From contig JBFFRY010000021.1 in the NCBI GenBank assembly GCA_041572755.1, positions 1 through 50,154 of the forward strand: 50,154 bases of DNA, written 5' to 3'. The position numbers and the translations under genes were made by a program. Below are positions 15,749-23,502 of this stretch, piece after piece (positions within the stretch are counted from its first letter, which is position 1; each line of letters opens with the position of its first letter). The notes under the pieces are model-generated. The model was given only the letters and a program-made list of their open reading frames with translations. It did no database searches and had not been told where the DNA came from. This DNA comes from JBFELU01 sp041572755 (GTDB taxonomy: Bacteria > Actinomycetota > Acidimicrobiia > Spongiisociales > UBA11373).

Positions 15749-17113
15749 GTGTCCGACATTATCCCTCCATTCCACGCCGACGACCCCGATGAGACCGAGC
15801 GGTCGGTGGGACCCGGGGGTTCGCCGCCGGCCTCGCCGCCGCCGGCGCCGGACGATGCCGGCTTCCCCGATACGGGTCCGGCCCCCGACACCACCGACCC
15901 CCGGCTGTATTACGCAACCACCGGCTACGGCTACGAGGAGGGAGTCGGGCTCGACGAGCCCTGGACGAGCCGCCCCGCCTATGAGCCGTATGCGGCCCCG
16001 CCCCCCCGGCGCGGCGGTGGAGCCTTCTGGAAGGGTGTGGGCATCGCGGTGCTGTCGGCCCTCATCGGCGCCGCCGCCGCCATCGCCGCCATGTACTGGC
16101 TCGACGACGAGGACGGGGGCGGCGGCGACCCGAGCGCGGTCACCGTGGTCGAACGGGTCGAGACCCAGATCCTCTCCCCGGAGGACAGCGGCACCACCGC
16201 CTCGGCCGTCGCCCAGCGGGTGCTCCCCTCAATCGTGACGGTCGAAGTCCGCGACAGCGACGTGGGTACGTTCGTCGCCGACGGATCCGGATCCGGTGTG
16301 GTGCTCTCCAACCAGGGGTTGCTGGTCACCAACCAGCATGTCGTTGAAGGGGCCCAGGAAGTCCGGGTCATCTTCGCCAACGGCCGCACCTACGACGCGG
16401 AGGTGGTCGGTGAGGACGCGCTGACCGATCTCGCCGTGTTGAGGATCAACGCCCTCGGGCTCACCGCCGTCGAACTGGGATCCACCGAGGACATGTTGAT
16501 CGGCGACACGGCCATCGCCGTCGGCAGCCCGCTCGGTCTCGAGGGCGGGCCTTCGGTGACGGTCGGCGTGCTGTCGGCTTTCGACCGCAGGGTCCAGACC
16601 AGCATCGACGACGAGTTGTTCGGCATGCTGCAGACCGACGCCCCGATCACCCGGGGTTCGAGCGGTGGGGCCCTCGTCGACGACGAGGGCCGGCTGATCG
16701 GCATCACCACCGCCATCGGGGTGAGCGACGTGGGGGCCGAAGGCCTCGGGTTTGCGATTCCGGTCGAGCTGGTGACCCGCATCACCAACGACCTGATCGA
16801 GTTCGGGACGGCCCGCCACGCCTTCCTCGGAATCACCGGTTCCACCTGGTTCGAGGAGGGTGGCGACGGTGGCACCATCCCTGCCGGGGTGGCGATCGCC
16901 AGCATCATCGAAGGGACCGCGGCCGACCAGGCCGGGCTCGAGGTGGGCGACGTCATCCACTCAGTCGACGGTGACCACGTGACCACGATGGAGCAACTGG
17001 TGGTGAGGCTTCGCTTCTTCTCGGTGGGCGATGTCGTCGACGTGTTCATCGAACGCGGCGGTGTCGAGCAGACGATCGAACTGACACTCCTGGAGCGTCC
17101 GGAGGGCGTGTGA
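15749..17113 (+). CDS. htrA: HtrA/DegP-like membrane-anchored serine protease
   Basis: A 454-residue trypsin-like protease with a PDZ domain. A Pro/Gly-rich cytoplasmic N-terminus (1-92) precedes one transmembrane helix (about 94-118), placing the protease outside the membrane. The triad is His197 (TNQHVVEG), Asp227 (ALTDLAVLRI) and Ser305 (RGSSGGAL); the usual Asn before the Ser is replaced by Ser304. The PDZ domain covers about 345-440 (EGTAADQAGLEVGDVIHSVDG). Such proteases degrade misfolded envelope proteins. The frame is open far upstream but antisense to moaE; the GTG at 15749, 7 nt after TAGAAT, is the likely start. Its stop overlaps the next gene as GTGA. Confidence 0.9.
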   Translation: MSDIIPPFHADDPDETERSVGPGGSPPASPPPAPDDAGFPDTGPAPDTTDPRLYYATTGYGYEEGVGLDEPWTSRPAYEPYAAPPPRRGGGAFWKGVGIAVLSALIGAAAAIAAMYWLDDEDGGGGDPSAVTVVERVETQILSPEDSGTTASAVAQRVLPSIVTVEVRDSDVGTFVADGSGSGVVLSNQGLLVTNQHVVEGAQEVRVIFANGRTYDAEVVGEDALTDLAVLRINALGLTAVELGSTEDMLIGDTAIAVGSPLGLEGGPSVTVGVLSAFDRRVQTSIDDELFGMLQTDAPITRGSSGGALVDDEGRLIGITTAIGVSDVGAEGLGFAIPVELVTRITNDLIEFGTARHAFLGITGSTWFEEGGDGGTIPAGVAIASIIEGTAADQAGLEVGDVIHSVDGDHVTTMEQLVVRLRFFSVGDVVDVFIERGGVEQTIELTLLERPEGV

Positions 17114-18183
17114 CCGACAACCTCTTCGACCGGCTCGCCGAGCTCCTGCAGTCGGAGGGCCCGATCAACTGGCGGCTCGCCAGGGAGATCGCCGAGTCGG
17201 TGTCGGGCCAGGCCGAGCCGGTCGAACCGTGGGTCGCCGAGGAGTACCAGGAGCTGGCGCACACCGCGGCACTGCTGATCGACGAGGCGGGGCCGCTCGA
17301 TCCGGCCGCGTCGACCACCACCGTCCATACGGTGGATCGCCGCGGCTGGGCCTCGGCGAACATCGAATCGTTCACCTATCTGGGAGACTCCCTGGCGGGA
17401 GCGTTCGGCGGGGCGGGACCACTCCCCGGACCGCTGCAACCACTGGGACCGGCCCTGATCGGGATGCAGATGGGAAGCACCGTGGGCTTGATGGCCCATC
17501 GGGTGCTGGGCCAGTTCGACGTCGGCCTCCCGGCGGCTTCCGGTTCGGGCATCTACTTCGTCGTTCCCAACATCGAGAGTTTCGCCGCCGACCACGACCT
17601 GGAGATCCGCCAAACCCGGCTCTGGATGGCGCTCCACGAGGTCGCCCATCAAGCGCAGTTCTCGATTCCCTGGGTCAGGGAGCACTTCCTGGCGCTGGTC
17701 GACGGGTACCTGAGCAACGTGCGTTTCGACTTCGAGGCGATGCAGCGAGCACTCGAGGAGATCCAGGACCCCTCCGAGCTGGAACGACTGATGAGCGACC
17801 CCGCCGCCTTGGGTGGCCTGGTCGTCGATCCCGAACAGCAAGAGGCGCTGGTGGAGATCCAAGCCTTCCTGGCGACCATGGAGGGTTCCGCGGACTGGCT
17901 GGTCGAGCGGGCTTCGGGCGAACTGATCCCCGAAGGGCCCCGGCTGCGAGAGGCCGTCGATCGGCGCCGCGCCGAACCCACGCAGGGCGAAGAGGCGCTG
18001 CAGCGCATGCTCGGCCTCGAACTGCGACGCTCCCAATACCGCACCGGCGCCCGTTTCTGCGCCGAGGTGGAGCGACGATGGGGGCCCGACGAGGTTCACC
18101 GTCTCTGGGAGGACGCCGATTCCTTGCCCACCGCCACCGAACTCGAAGACGTGGTGGGGTGGGCGGCCCGGGTGCTGCTGTAG
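17110..18183 (+). CDS. DUF2342 family zinc-dependent protease-like protein
   Basis: A 357-residue protein of the DUF2342/zincin-2 family, often annotated as a hydrolase or F420-biosynthesis-associated protein. The metal motif H176-E-V-A-H180 lies in LWMALHEVAHQAQF, and the rest is helical. A Gly/Pro-rich hydrophobic stretch at about 95-130 (GAFGGAGPLPGPLQPLG) precedes the motif. The natural substrate is not known and the F420 link is by association only. The GTG overlaps the htrA stop by 4 nt, so the two are translationally coupled, suggesting a shared proteolytic or quality-control role. arsC follows after 3 nt. Confidence 0.82.
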   Translation: MTDNLFDRLAELLQSEGPINWRLAREIAESVSGQAEPVEPWVAEEYQELAHTAALLIDEAGPLDPAASTTTVHTVDRRGWASANIESFTYLGDSLAGAFGGAGPLPGPLQPLGPALIGMQMGSTVGLMAHRVLGQFDVGLPAASGSGIYFVVPNIESFAADHDLEIRQTRLWMALHEVAHQAQFSIPWVREHFLALVDGYLSNVRFDFEAMQRALEEIQDPSELERLMSDPAALGGLVVDPEQQEALVEIQAFLATMEGSADWLVERASGELIPEGPRLREAVDRRRAEPTQGEEALQRMLGLELRRSQYRTGARFCAEVERRWGPDEVHRLWEDADSLPTATELEDVVGWAARVLL

Positions 18184-18186
18184 ATC

Positions 18187-18582
18187 ATGGCCACGTCGCT
18201 GGTGTTCCTGTGCATCCACAATTCCGGCCGTTCGCAGATCGCCGCCGGCTTCGCTCGCTCCCTGGGGGGCGAGCGGGTCCGGGTGTACTCGGGCGGGTCC
18301 GATCCTGCCGCCGAGGTGAACCCGGTGGCCGTTGCAGCCATGCGAGAGGCGGGAGTCGACATCTCGGCGCACGCCCCCCAGCCATGGACGGACGACATGG
18401 TGGCCACCGCCGACGTGGTGATCACGATGGGGTGTGGCGACATCTGCCCCGTGTTCCCCGGCGTCCGCTACGAGGATTGGGATCTCCCCGACCCCGCCGG
18501 GCTCCCCCTCGAGGAGGTTCGGCCGATCCGCGACGAGATTCGCCGCCGGGTCGACGGGTTGCTCGCCCGCGTCGCCGAGTAA
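18187..18582 (+). CDS. arsC: ArsC-type arsenate reductase / low-MW phosphatase family
   Basis: A 131-residue protein of the low-molecular-weight phosphatase fold. The P-loop C9-I-H-N-S-G-R15 (Cx5R) is followed by the arsenate-reductase-type cysteine pair in MGCGDICPVFPG (C83, C87) and EDWDLPDPAG. The redox cysteines favour arsenate reduction over tyrosine phosphatase activity. The electron donor (thioredoxin or mycothiol) cannot be read from the sequence. It starts 3 nt after the zincin stop without its own ribosome binding site, so it is probably the third gene of the htrA operon. No arsenite pump or ArsR is nearby. Confidence 0.82.
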   Translation: MATSLVFLCIHNSGRSQIAAGFARSLGGERVRVYSGGSDPAAEVNPVAVAAMREAGVDISAHAPQPWTDDMVATADVVITMGCGDICPVFPGVRYEDWDLPDPAGLPLEEVRPIRDEIRRRVDGLLARVAE

Positions 18583-18625
18583 TCACCACCCAGCCGACGA
18601 TCCCGGCAGAAACGGGAGCGCAAAT

Positions 18626-18650
18626 CGCGCGGACCGCGCGCACTCGAGTG
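18626..18650. repeat. Two adjacent palindromes upstream of whiB
   Basis: CGCGCGG-A-CCGCGCG (18626-18640) is a perfect 7-bp inverted repeat around one base, followed directly by the 10-bp palindrome CACTCGAGTG (18641-18650). They lie 34-58 bp upstream of the whiB -35. These look like binding sites for a dimeric regulator. Confidence 0.55.
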
Positions 18651-18683
18651 AATCACATCAAGGTAATTTTCCGTCAAAGCCCT

Positions 18684-18713
18684 TTGACATGCGCGCGCAC
18701 CGCGCGCAATAAT
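18684..18713 (+). promoter_or_regulatory. whiB promoter with palindrome in the spacer
   Basis: A perfect -35 TTGACA (18684-18689) is followed by an 18-bp spacer and -10 AATAAT (18708-18713). The spacer is almost filled by the inverted repeat GCGCGCG-CAC-CGCGCGC (18691-18707), close in sequence to the upstream palindrome. A repressor bound there would block RNA polymerase. The leader to the GTG at 18754 would be about 34 nt. Confidence 0.65.
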
Positions 18714-18753
18714 GACAGGCGAGTAATTACGCCCCTGCCATTCGGAGGCAGCC

Positions 18754-19032
18754 GTGCTGGAAGACCTACGAGAGGTGCTGGCCCTGGACCGCCTGGCGTG
18801 GCAAGACCAGGCCAACTGCAAAGGCGCCAACGCCGACCTCTTCTTCCCGGAGCGTGGTGCATCGACCCGGACCGCCAAGGGCATTTGCCGGGAATGCCAG
18901 GTTCGACCCGAATGCCTCGAGTTCGCCATCACGACCGGTGAGAAGTTCGGCATCTGGGGCGGCATGTCCGAGCGGGAACGGCGCCGGGTGCGCCGGGAAC
19001 GCCAGATCGCCGCCGCCCGACGGGCCTCCTGA
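18754..19032 (+). CDS. whiB: WhiB family iron-sulfur transcriptional regulator
   Basis: A 92-residue WhiB-like protein. Four cysteines C22, C45, C48 and C54 (C-x22-C-x2-C-x5-C) ligate a [4Fe-4S] cluster, GIWGG forms the turn that contacts sigma-A region 4, and the basic tail RERRRVRRERQIAAARR is the DNA-binding end. The FFPE segment and the compact size fit WhiB1/WhiB2-like members, but the subclass is not certain. GGAGG lies 5 nt before the GTG start. WhiB proteins often control their own promoters, and the palindromes upstream are candidate sites for this or another regulator. Confidence 0.92.
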   Translation: MLEDLREVLALDRLAWQDQANCKGANADLFFPERGASTRTAKGICRECQVRPECLEFAITTGEKFGIWGGMSERERRRVRRERQIAAARRAS

Positions 19033-19092
19033 TCCCCGACCAGCCCAGCATCCCACCCCTCGTATCATGAGGGTGTCGAAGGAGAACTCCCA

Positions 19093-20001
19093 GTGATTGC
19101 CGTGCTGATCGCCGCCATCGTCATCGCCCTCGTCATCGTCGCCGTCGTGATCGCCATGCGACGCCGCACCGCCGCCTCCCCCGGCGCCGCCGCAACCGGA
19201 ACGCCGGGTCGGCCTCGCCCCTCCGTTGCCGAGTTCCACGTCAGCGGATCCCGGGCCCTCGTCTCGTTCGACGTGCCGCTCCCCGCCGGTGACGTCGACA
19301 CCGTCCTTCGCGACCTGCTGGTTCGAGAAGCGATCGAGGTGGTGCGAGAGAAGCGCCATCAACTCCCGATCGACGACGTCACCGAGGTCGTGGCGCTCGG
19401 TCGCCGGGATGGTGCGTGGGAGCAGGTCGGCTCGGTCGACCTCAACACGCCCGGGGAGCTGCCGCCGCCGATGATGCCCGAGCTCCTGCCCGGGCTGGCG
19501 CACGACCCCACCTTCGATCCCTTCGAGAAGCTGGCCGAACTCCCGGAGCAGGCGCCCGGGCTGGCACCGGCGCGGAGCGACGACCGCCTGGCGCCCCTCA
19601 GCGAGGAACTTCGCCTTCCGGCTGCGATCGAATCCGGGCTCCGGGCTCAGGGGGTCGATCCGGTCGGGGCCGGCGCCGGCGATGTGGTGCTCGGCGTGAT
19701 GCGCATGACCGGCTACGTCGTGGCACCGGCCTCCGACGACACCTTCGAGGCGACCCGAGCCGGGACGAGGACCCTGGTGCGGCTGGTGGGGCACACCGCC
19801 GGCGACCACCCCGAACTCGCCGAAGGCGACATCCGGCGGTTCGCCGTCGACTTCGCTTCCTCGGGTGCCGATCGGGGCTTGCTCATCACCGAGAAGTACG
19901 GTCCCTTCGAGATCTACGAGCGGGAGCGCCGCGAGCCGCGGGCCCGCTTCATCACCAGGGAGCGCCTCCAGGGATTCCTCGACGCTCTGACCCTCGGCTG
20001 A
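19093..20001 (+). CDS. Membrane-anchored protein with degenerate Mrr-like domain
   Basis: A 302-residue protein I do not recognise as a named family. Residues about 2-22 form one hydrophobic helix followed by RRR, giving a cytoplasmic C-terminal portion. The last third (about 225-302) resembles the Mrr/restriction-endonuclease-like fold: AEGDIRRFAVDFASSGADRGLLITEKYG matches the helix-strand that in Mrr enzymes reads like 'v..v..f......ga.kG.lIT', and ARFITRERLQGFLDAL matches the closing strand-helix. The Q-x-K catalytic position seems to be VRLVG, so nuclease activity is doubtful. AAGGAG lies 8 nt before the GTG and a TATCAT -10 candidate is at 19063-19068. It stands between whiB and the sigma operon. 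Confidence 0.55.
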   Translation: MIAVLIAAIVIALVIVAVVIAMRRRTAASPGAAATGTPGRPRPSVAEFHVSGSRALVSFDVPLPAGDVDTVLRDLLVREAIEVVREKRHQLPIDDVTEVVALGRRDGAWEQVGSVDLNTPGELPPPMMPELLPGLAHDPTFDPFEKLAELPEQAPGLAPARSDDRLAPLSEELRLPAAIESGLRAQGVDPVGAGAGDVVLGVMRMTGYVVAPASDDTFEATRAGTRTLVRLVGHTAGDHPELAEGDIRRFAVDFASSGADRGLLITEKYGPFEIYERERREPRARFITRERLQGFLDALTLG

Positions 20002-20061
20002 GCCCCCCACCTACACTGGCCGATCCGGCAGGAGGGCATCGCTGATCCTCATCGCAGCCCC

Positions 20062-20088
20062 GGGAACGCGAACACCACCCAGATCGTT
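20062..20088 (+). promoter_or_regulatory. ECF-sigma-type promoter of the sigma operon
   Basis: GGGAAC (20062-20067), a 17-bp spacer and CGTT (20085-20088) match the GGAAC/CGTT consensus of SigE/RpoE-type ECF promoters. It lies directly before the ECF sigma gene, with a GAGGTGG ribosome binding site between it and the ATG, suggesting autoregulation. Confidence 0.7.
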
Positions 20089-20102
20089 GTCCGAGGTGGC
20101 AC

Positions 20103-20603
20103 ATGACCGGTGAGACGCCGGCCACGTGGGAAGAGGTCGCCCGTCGCTATGGCCAGAAGATCTACACCTTCGCCTACCGGCTCACCGGCAACCGGGACGA
20201 CGCGCTCGACCTGGCCCAGGAGGTCCTCCTGCGGGTCCGCAAGGGGCTCCACACCTACCGGCCCGGGTCGTTCGAGGGCTGGCTGTGGCGGATCACCCGC
20301 AACGCCTTCATCGATGAGACCCGGCGCCGCAAGCGTCGCCCGACGGTCCCTCTCACCGAGGTGGATCGCGGCGCCGGCGGAGTGGCACTCCCGCCCGAAG
20401 AGGTCCTCGCCGGCGTCCGCCTCGGCGAAGACGTCCAGCAGGCCCTCCTGGCCCTCCCCTACGAGTTCCGGGAGGCCGTGGTCCTCTGCGACGTGGTCGA
20501 CCTCACCTACGACGAGATCGCCGAAGCCATCGACGTGCCGGTGGGCACGGTTCGCAGCCGGATTCACCGGGGCCGCCGCATGCTGAGGGAGAAGCTGGGA
20601 TGA
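20103..20603 (+). CDS. ECF RNA polymerase sigma factor (SigE/RpoE-like)
   Basis: A 166-residue sigma-70 family protein with only regions 2 and 4. Region 2 is seen in YRLTGNRDDALDLAQEVLLRVRKGL with the WLWRITRNAFIDETRRRKRR basic segment. Region 4 holds the helix-turn-helix LTYDEIAEAIDVPVGTVRSRIHRGRRML. The next gene is its anti-sigma factor (ATGA overlap), followed by an RseB-like protein. With htrA 3 kb away, this resembles an envelope-stress sigma-E system as in mycobacterial sigE-rseA-htrA, although here htrA is in a separate transcription unit. Confidence 0.9.
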   Translation: MTGETPATWEEVARRYGQKIYTFAYRLTGNRDDALDLAQEVLLRVRKGLHTYRPGSFEGWLWRITRNAFIDETRRRKRRPTVPLTEVDRGAGGVALPPEEVLAGVRLGEDVQQALLALPYEFREAVVLCDVVDLTYDEIAEAIDVPVGTVRSRIHRGRRMLREKLG

Positions 20604-20998
20604 AGCACCCCGAAGACCTGCTCAGCGCCCTGGTCGACGACGAACTGGCCGCCACCGAGCGCCACGCCGTCACCGAGCACCTGGAAACCTGTGCTCAGTG
20701 CCGGGCCGAGCTGACCGCGATCTCGATAGCCCGGGATGCGGTGCGGGAGCTGCCCCTGCTGGATCCCCCGACCGGCCTCGCCCCCCGACCGGGCACCGCC
20801 CGGCGCAGGCTGCTGCGCCCGGTGTGGGCCTGGGCGGCCGCCGGCGCCGCCGCCCTCGCCCTGGCGATCGGGCTGGCCGCAGGACCCGGGGTCTCCGAGC
20901 CAGAAGTCGATCTCGACACCCTCGCCAATCGCCACACGGCGCGTCTGGTGGTGCAGCCCGGCATCCAGACGGTACGGGCCCCGGCGGGAGGCGGATGA
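20600..20998 (+). CDS. Zinc-binding anti-sigma factor, membrane-anchored
   Basis: A 132-residue protein. The N-terminal zinc anti-sigma (ZAS/zf-HC2) motif H27-x3-C31-x2-C34 in TEHLETCAQC binds the sigma factor, a single transmembrane helix spans about 76-94, and a short extracytoplasmic tail follows. It should hold the ECF sigma inactive at the membrane until regulated proteolysis or redox change releases it. It is translationally coupled to the sigma gene by an ATGA overlap and to the following gene by a one-base overlap (TGATG). Confidence 0.88.
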   Translation: MKHPEDLLSALVDDELAATERHAVTEHLETCAQCRAELTAISIARDAVRELPLLDPPTGLAPRPGTARRRLLRPVWAWAAAGAAALALAIGLAAGPGVSEPEVDLDTLANRHTARLVVQPGIQTVRAPAGGG

Positions 20999-21933
20999 TG
21001 CGGCGAGCCCTCCCCCTGCTCGTGATCCTCGCCCTGACAGTCGCGGCGACCCCCGCGGCCGCGGCGGACGACGACCTCGCCGGCTACCTCGAGGGGGCTG
21101 CCGCCGCCGAATTCCACGGCTCGGGCATCGTGCTCTGCACCTGGGGATCCGACTCGGCGGGCACCACCTACGAGGTGACCCGCTCCAGCGGCATGTCGAT
21201 GGTTCACGGTGCCGGTGGCGACCTGATGGTTGCCGGCGGCACCACCGCAAGCCGGACCGGGGCTGACTGGTACGGCCTCGAGGTCGAGGAGTGGACTGCC
21301 TGGGCCCTCAGCGACCGTTACCGGCTCACCGACCCCGAGCCGGTCACTCGCCTGGGGCGCTCCGCAGTCGCCGTCACCGTGATGGAGGGTCCGGTCGAGC
21401 GGGCCCAAATGGTCATCGACGACGAGAGCACGGTTCCCCTGGTGACCGAAATCCTCGACGGACGGGGGAACGCATTCCGGGTTGCCGTGCTCATCGACTT
21501 CACCCCCGGCCCCCAGCCCATGCCCTCCGACATGCCCGAGATGCACGAGCAGATGATGGTGACCCGGACCCCCGCGCCGGACCACCTCGGCACCGAGGTG
21601 GCCGGGTACCGGAGGGCCGACACCTACCGGGGCGACGAGGGCACCCTGCAAGCGTTCTACACCGACGGACTGTTCTCGTTCTCGCTGTTCGAGACCAAAC
21701 GAACCAGCCGGATGGGAGCGTTCGAGACCGCCACCACCTTCGAAGTGAACGGCCACACCTACCGTCGCATCGTGGCCCCCTCCGAGGTGTGGGTGCAGTG
21801 GAACGCCCCCGACCACTCCTACGTGCTCGTCGGCGACCTGCCGCCCGACCACATCGCCGCGGTGCTCACCGAGCTGCCCGAGCCGGGCGACCCGGGTTTC
21901 TGGGTCCGGCTGTGGAGGCGCCTCTTCGGCTGA
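20998..21933 (+). CDS. RseB/MucB-like exported sensor protein
   Basis: A 311-residue secreted protein with a signal peptide (about 1-23, ending TPAAAA). The N-terminal part (about 25-190) resembles the MucB/RseB and LolA-type beta fold (GSGIVLCTWGSDSAGTTYEVTR, then DWYGLEVEEWTAWALSDRYRL). The C-terminal part (about 200-300, FSFSLFE... FEVNGHTYRRIVAPSEVWVQW) resembles the RseB C-terminal domain. In gamma-proteobacteria RseB protects the anti-sigma factor until envelope stress; gene order suggests the same here. A single Cys occurs at about position 47. It converges on phoU with 3 bp between stops. Confidence 0.75.
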   Translation: MRRALPLLVILALTVAATPAAAADDDLAGYLEGAAAAEFHGSGIVLCTWGSDSAGTTYEVTRSSGMSMVHGAGGDLMVAGGTTASRTGADWYGLEVEEWTAWALSDRYRLTDPEPVTRLGRSAVAVTVMEGPVERAQMVIDDESTVPLVTEILDGRGNAFRVAVLIDFTPGPQPMPSDMPEMHEQMMVTRTPAPDHLGTEVAGYRRADTYRGDEGTLQAFYTDGLFSFSLFETKRTSRMGAFETATTFEVNGHTYRRIVAPSEVWVQWNAPDHSYVLVGDLPPDHIAAVLTELPEPGDPGFWVRLWRRLFG

Positions 21934-21936
21934 GCC

Positions 21937-22632
21937 CTAGTCCTCGTCGGTCGTCGCCGATGACTGGTCGGGGAACGAGCCGGTCACGATGAACGCCACG
22001 TGCTCCCCGATGTTGACGGCGTGGTCGGCGATGCGCTCCAGGTAGCGGGCCACCCGGGACAGCTCCATGCCGACGTCGAAGCCGAGATCGTCGCTGGAAC
22101 GTCCGATCATCGTGTAGAGCTCGCCGACCAGATCGTCGATGTCGTCGTCGAGGCGGTCCAGCCACTGGGCCGCCGAACCATCCAGTTCGGCGAGCACGTC
22201 GATGCTCTTGCCGAAGAGGTCGGCGACGAGGGCGCTGGTCTGCGCCATCGTCCCGTGGATCGCCTGGGGAATCTCATAACCGTCCCGCATCAGGAGACCC
22301 TTGGCGGCGTTCACCACCAGATCGCCGCTCCGTTCGATCTCGTACAGCAGGCGAGTGATCGCCACGAGGAAGCGGAGATCGCTGGCCACAGGCTGCTGAC
22401 GGGCGATGACCTCGAAGACGCGCTGCTCCAAAGCGATGTACCGCGCATCGACCTCGTCGTCGGCGGCGACCACCCGCCGCGCTCTCTCGAGATCGTTCTC
22501 GAGCAGGGCATCGTTGAGACGGCGGGTGTTCTCCAGAACCAACGACCCCATCTCCACGGCTCCCCGCCTGATCTCGGCGAGGAGCTCGTCGAAGTGATGC
22601 CTGATGTCGTGGCCAGAACCTGGATCGGTCAT
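21937..22632 (-). CDS. phoU: Phosphate uptake regulator PhoU
   Basis: A 231-residue all-helical protein with two PhoU repeats. Metal-binding-type motifs E/D-x3-D occur in each (for example LYEIERSGDLVVNAAKG and YLERIADHAVNIGEHVAF). PhoU links the Pst transporter to the phosphate-sensing kinase and dampens phosphate-starvation signalling and uptake when phosphate is sufficient. It is the last gene of pstSCAB-phoU. The stretch ends with a Ser/Thr/Asp-rich tail. Confidence 0.93.
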   Translation of the reverse strand: MTDPGSGHDIRHHFDELLAEIRRGAVEMGSLVLENTRRLNDALLENDLERARRVVAADDEVDARYIALEQRVFEVIARQQPVASDLRFLVAITRLLYEIERSGDLVVNAAKGLLMRDGYEIPQAIHGTMAQTSALVADLFGKSIDVLAELDGSAAQWLDRLDDDIDDLVGELYTMIGRSSDDLGFDVGMELSRVARYLERIADHAVNIGEHVAFIVTGSFPDQSSATTDED

Positions 22633-22643
22633 CGCAATGGCTC

Positions 22644-23501
22644 CTATCCGAATCGGCCCGAAACGTAGTCCTCGGTGCGTTGCTGTGCCGGACGGGTGAA
22701 GATGCGGCCCGTCTCGTCGTACTCCACGAGCACCCCGGTTCGCTGGCCGTCGTCGGTGACATCGACGGTGAAGAACGCAGTCAACTCGCTCACTCTCGCG
22801 GCTTGCTGCATGTTGTGGGTCACGATGACGATCGTGTACGTCTCCTTGAGCTCGTACATGAGCTCCTCGATGCGCAACGTCGCGATCGGATCCAAGGCGG
22901 AGGCCGGCTCGTCCATGAGGATGACGTCCGGGCCCACGGCAATGGCGCGGGCGATGCAGAGACGCTGCTGCTGCCCACCGGAGAGTGCCAGCGCCGACTG
23001 GTCGAGCTTGTCCGAAACCTCATCCCAGAGCGCGGCTCGCCGCAGGCTCTGCTCCACGATGTCGTCGAGCTCCCCCTTCCCGGACGCCATCCGATGGATC
23101 CGGGGACCGTACGCCACGTTCTCGTACACCGTCTTCGGGAAGGGGTTCGGCTTCTGGAACACCATCCCGATCCGGTGGCGGACCTCCACGGGGTCGACCT
23201 CGTCGCCGTAGAGATCGAGATCGTGGTAACGGACCGTCCCCGAGAGAGAGACATCGGGAATCAAGTCGTTCATCCGGTTCAGGGTGCGGAGAAAGGTGCT
23301 CTTGCCGCATCCAGAGGGACCGATCAGGGCCGTGATCGTTCGGGCCGGAATGCGCATCGTGATGTCGCGCAACGCCCGGAAGTCGCCGTAATAGAAGGAG
23401 AGATCCTCGATCGTGAAGACCGCATCGCCCATCTCGGGGCCGGACCGGCGACCCGGGCGGCCCTCGGCGAGCCCGCCGAGTGAGGATTTCACGTCGTTCA
23501 T
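22644..23501 (-). CDS. pstB: Phosphate ABC transporter ATPase PstB
   Basis: A 285-residue ATPase. Walker A GPSGCGKST (61-69), LSGGQQQRLCIARAIAVGPDVILMDEP with Walker B, and VTHNMQQA with the switch histidine are present. PstB-typical stretches FYYGDFRAL and GMVFQKPNPFPKTVYENVAYG settle the identity. The first 23 residues are an unconserved extension; an in-frame ATG at about 23432 could be the true start, but the ATG at 23501 lies 1 nt after the pstA stop with GGTGG upstream. Confidence 0.95.
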   Translation of the reverse strand: MNDVKSSLGGLAEGRPGRRSGPEMGDAVFTIEDLSFYYGDFRALRDITMRIPARTITALIGPSGCGKSTFLRTLNRMNDLIPDVSLSGTVRYHDLDLYGDEVDPVEVRHRIGMVFQKPNPFPKTVYENVAYGPRIHRMASGKGELDDIVEQSLRRAALWDEVSDKLDQSALALSGGQQQRLCIARAIAVGPDVILMDEPASALDPIATLRIEELMYELKETYTIVIVTHNMQQAARVSELTAFFTVDVTDDGQRTGVLVEYDETGRIFTRPAQQRTEDYVSGRFG

Positions 23502-23502
23502 G

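Noticed and set aside
15737..15775. Longer moaE start
   Set aside because: Would extend into the htrA coding region; the ATG at 15736 has an AAGGAT site and gives the usual MoaE length.
16390..18372. 660-codon minus-strand frame
   Set aside because: Antisense to htrA, the zincin and arsC, all of which have clear domain motifs.
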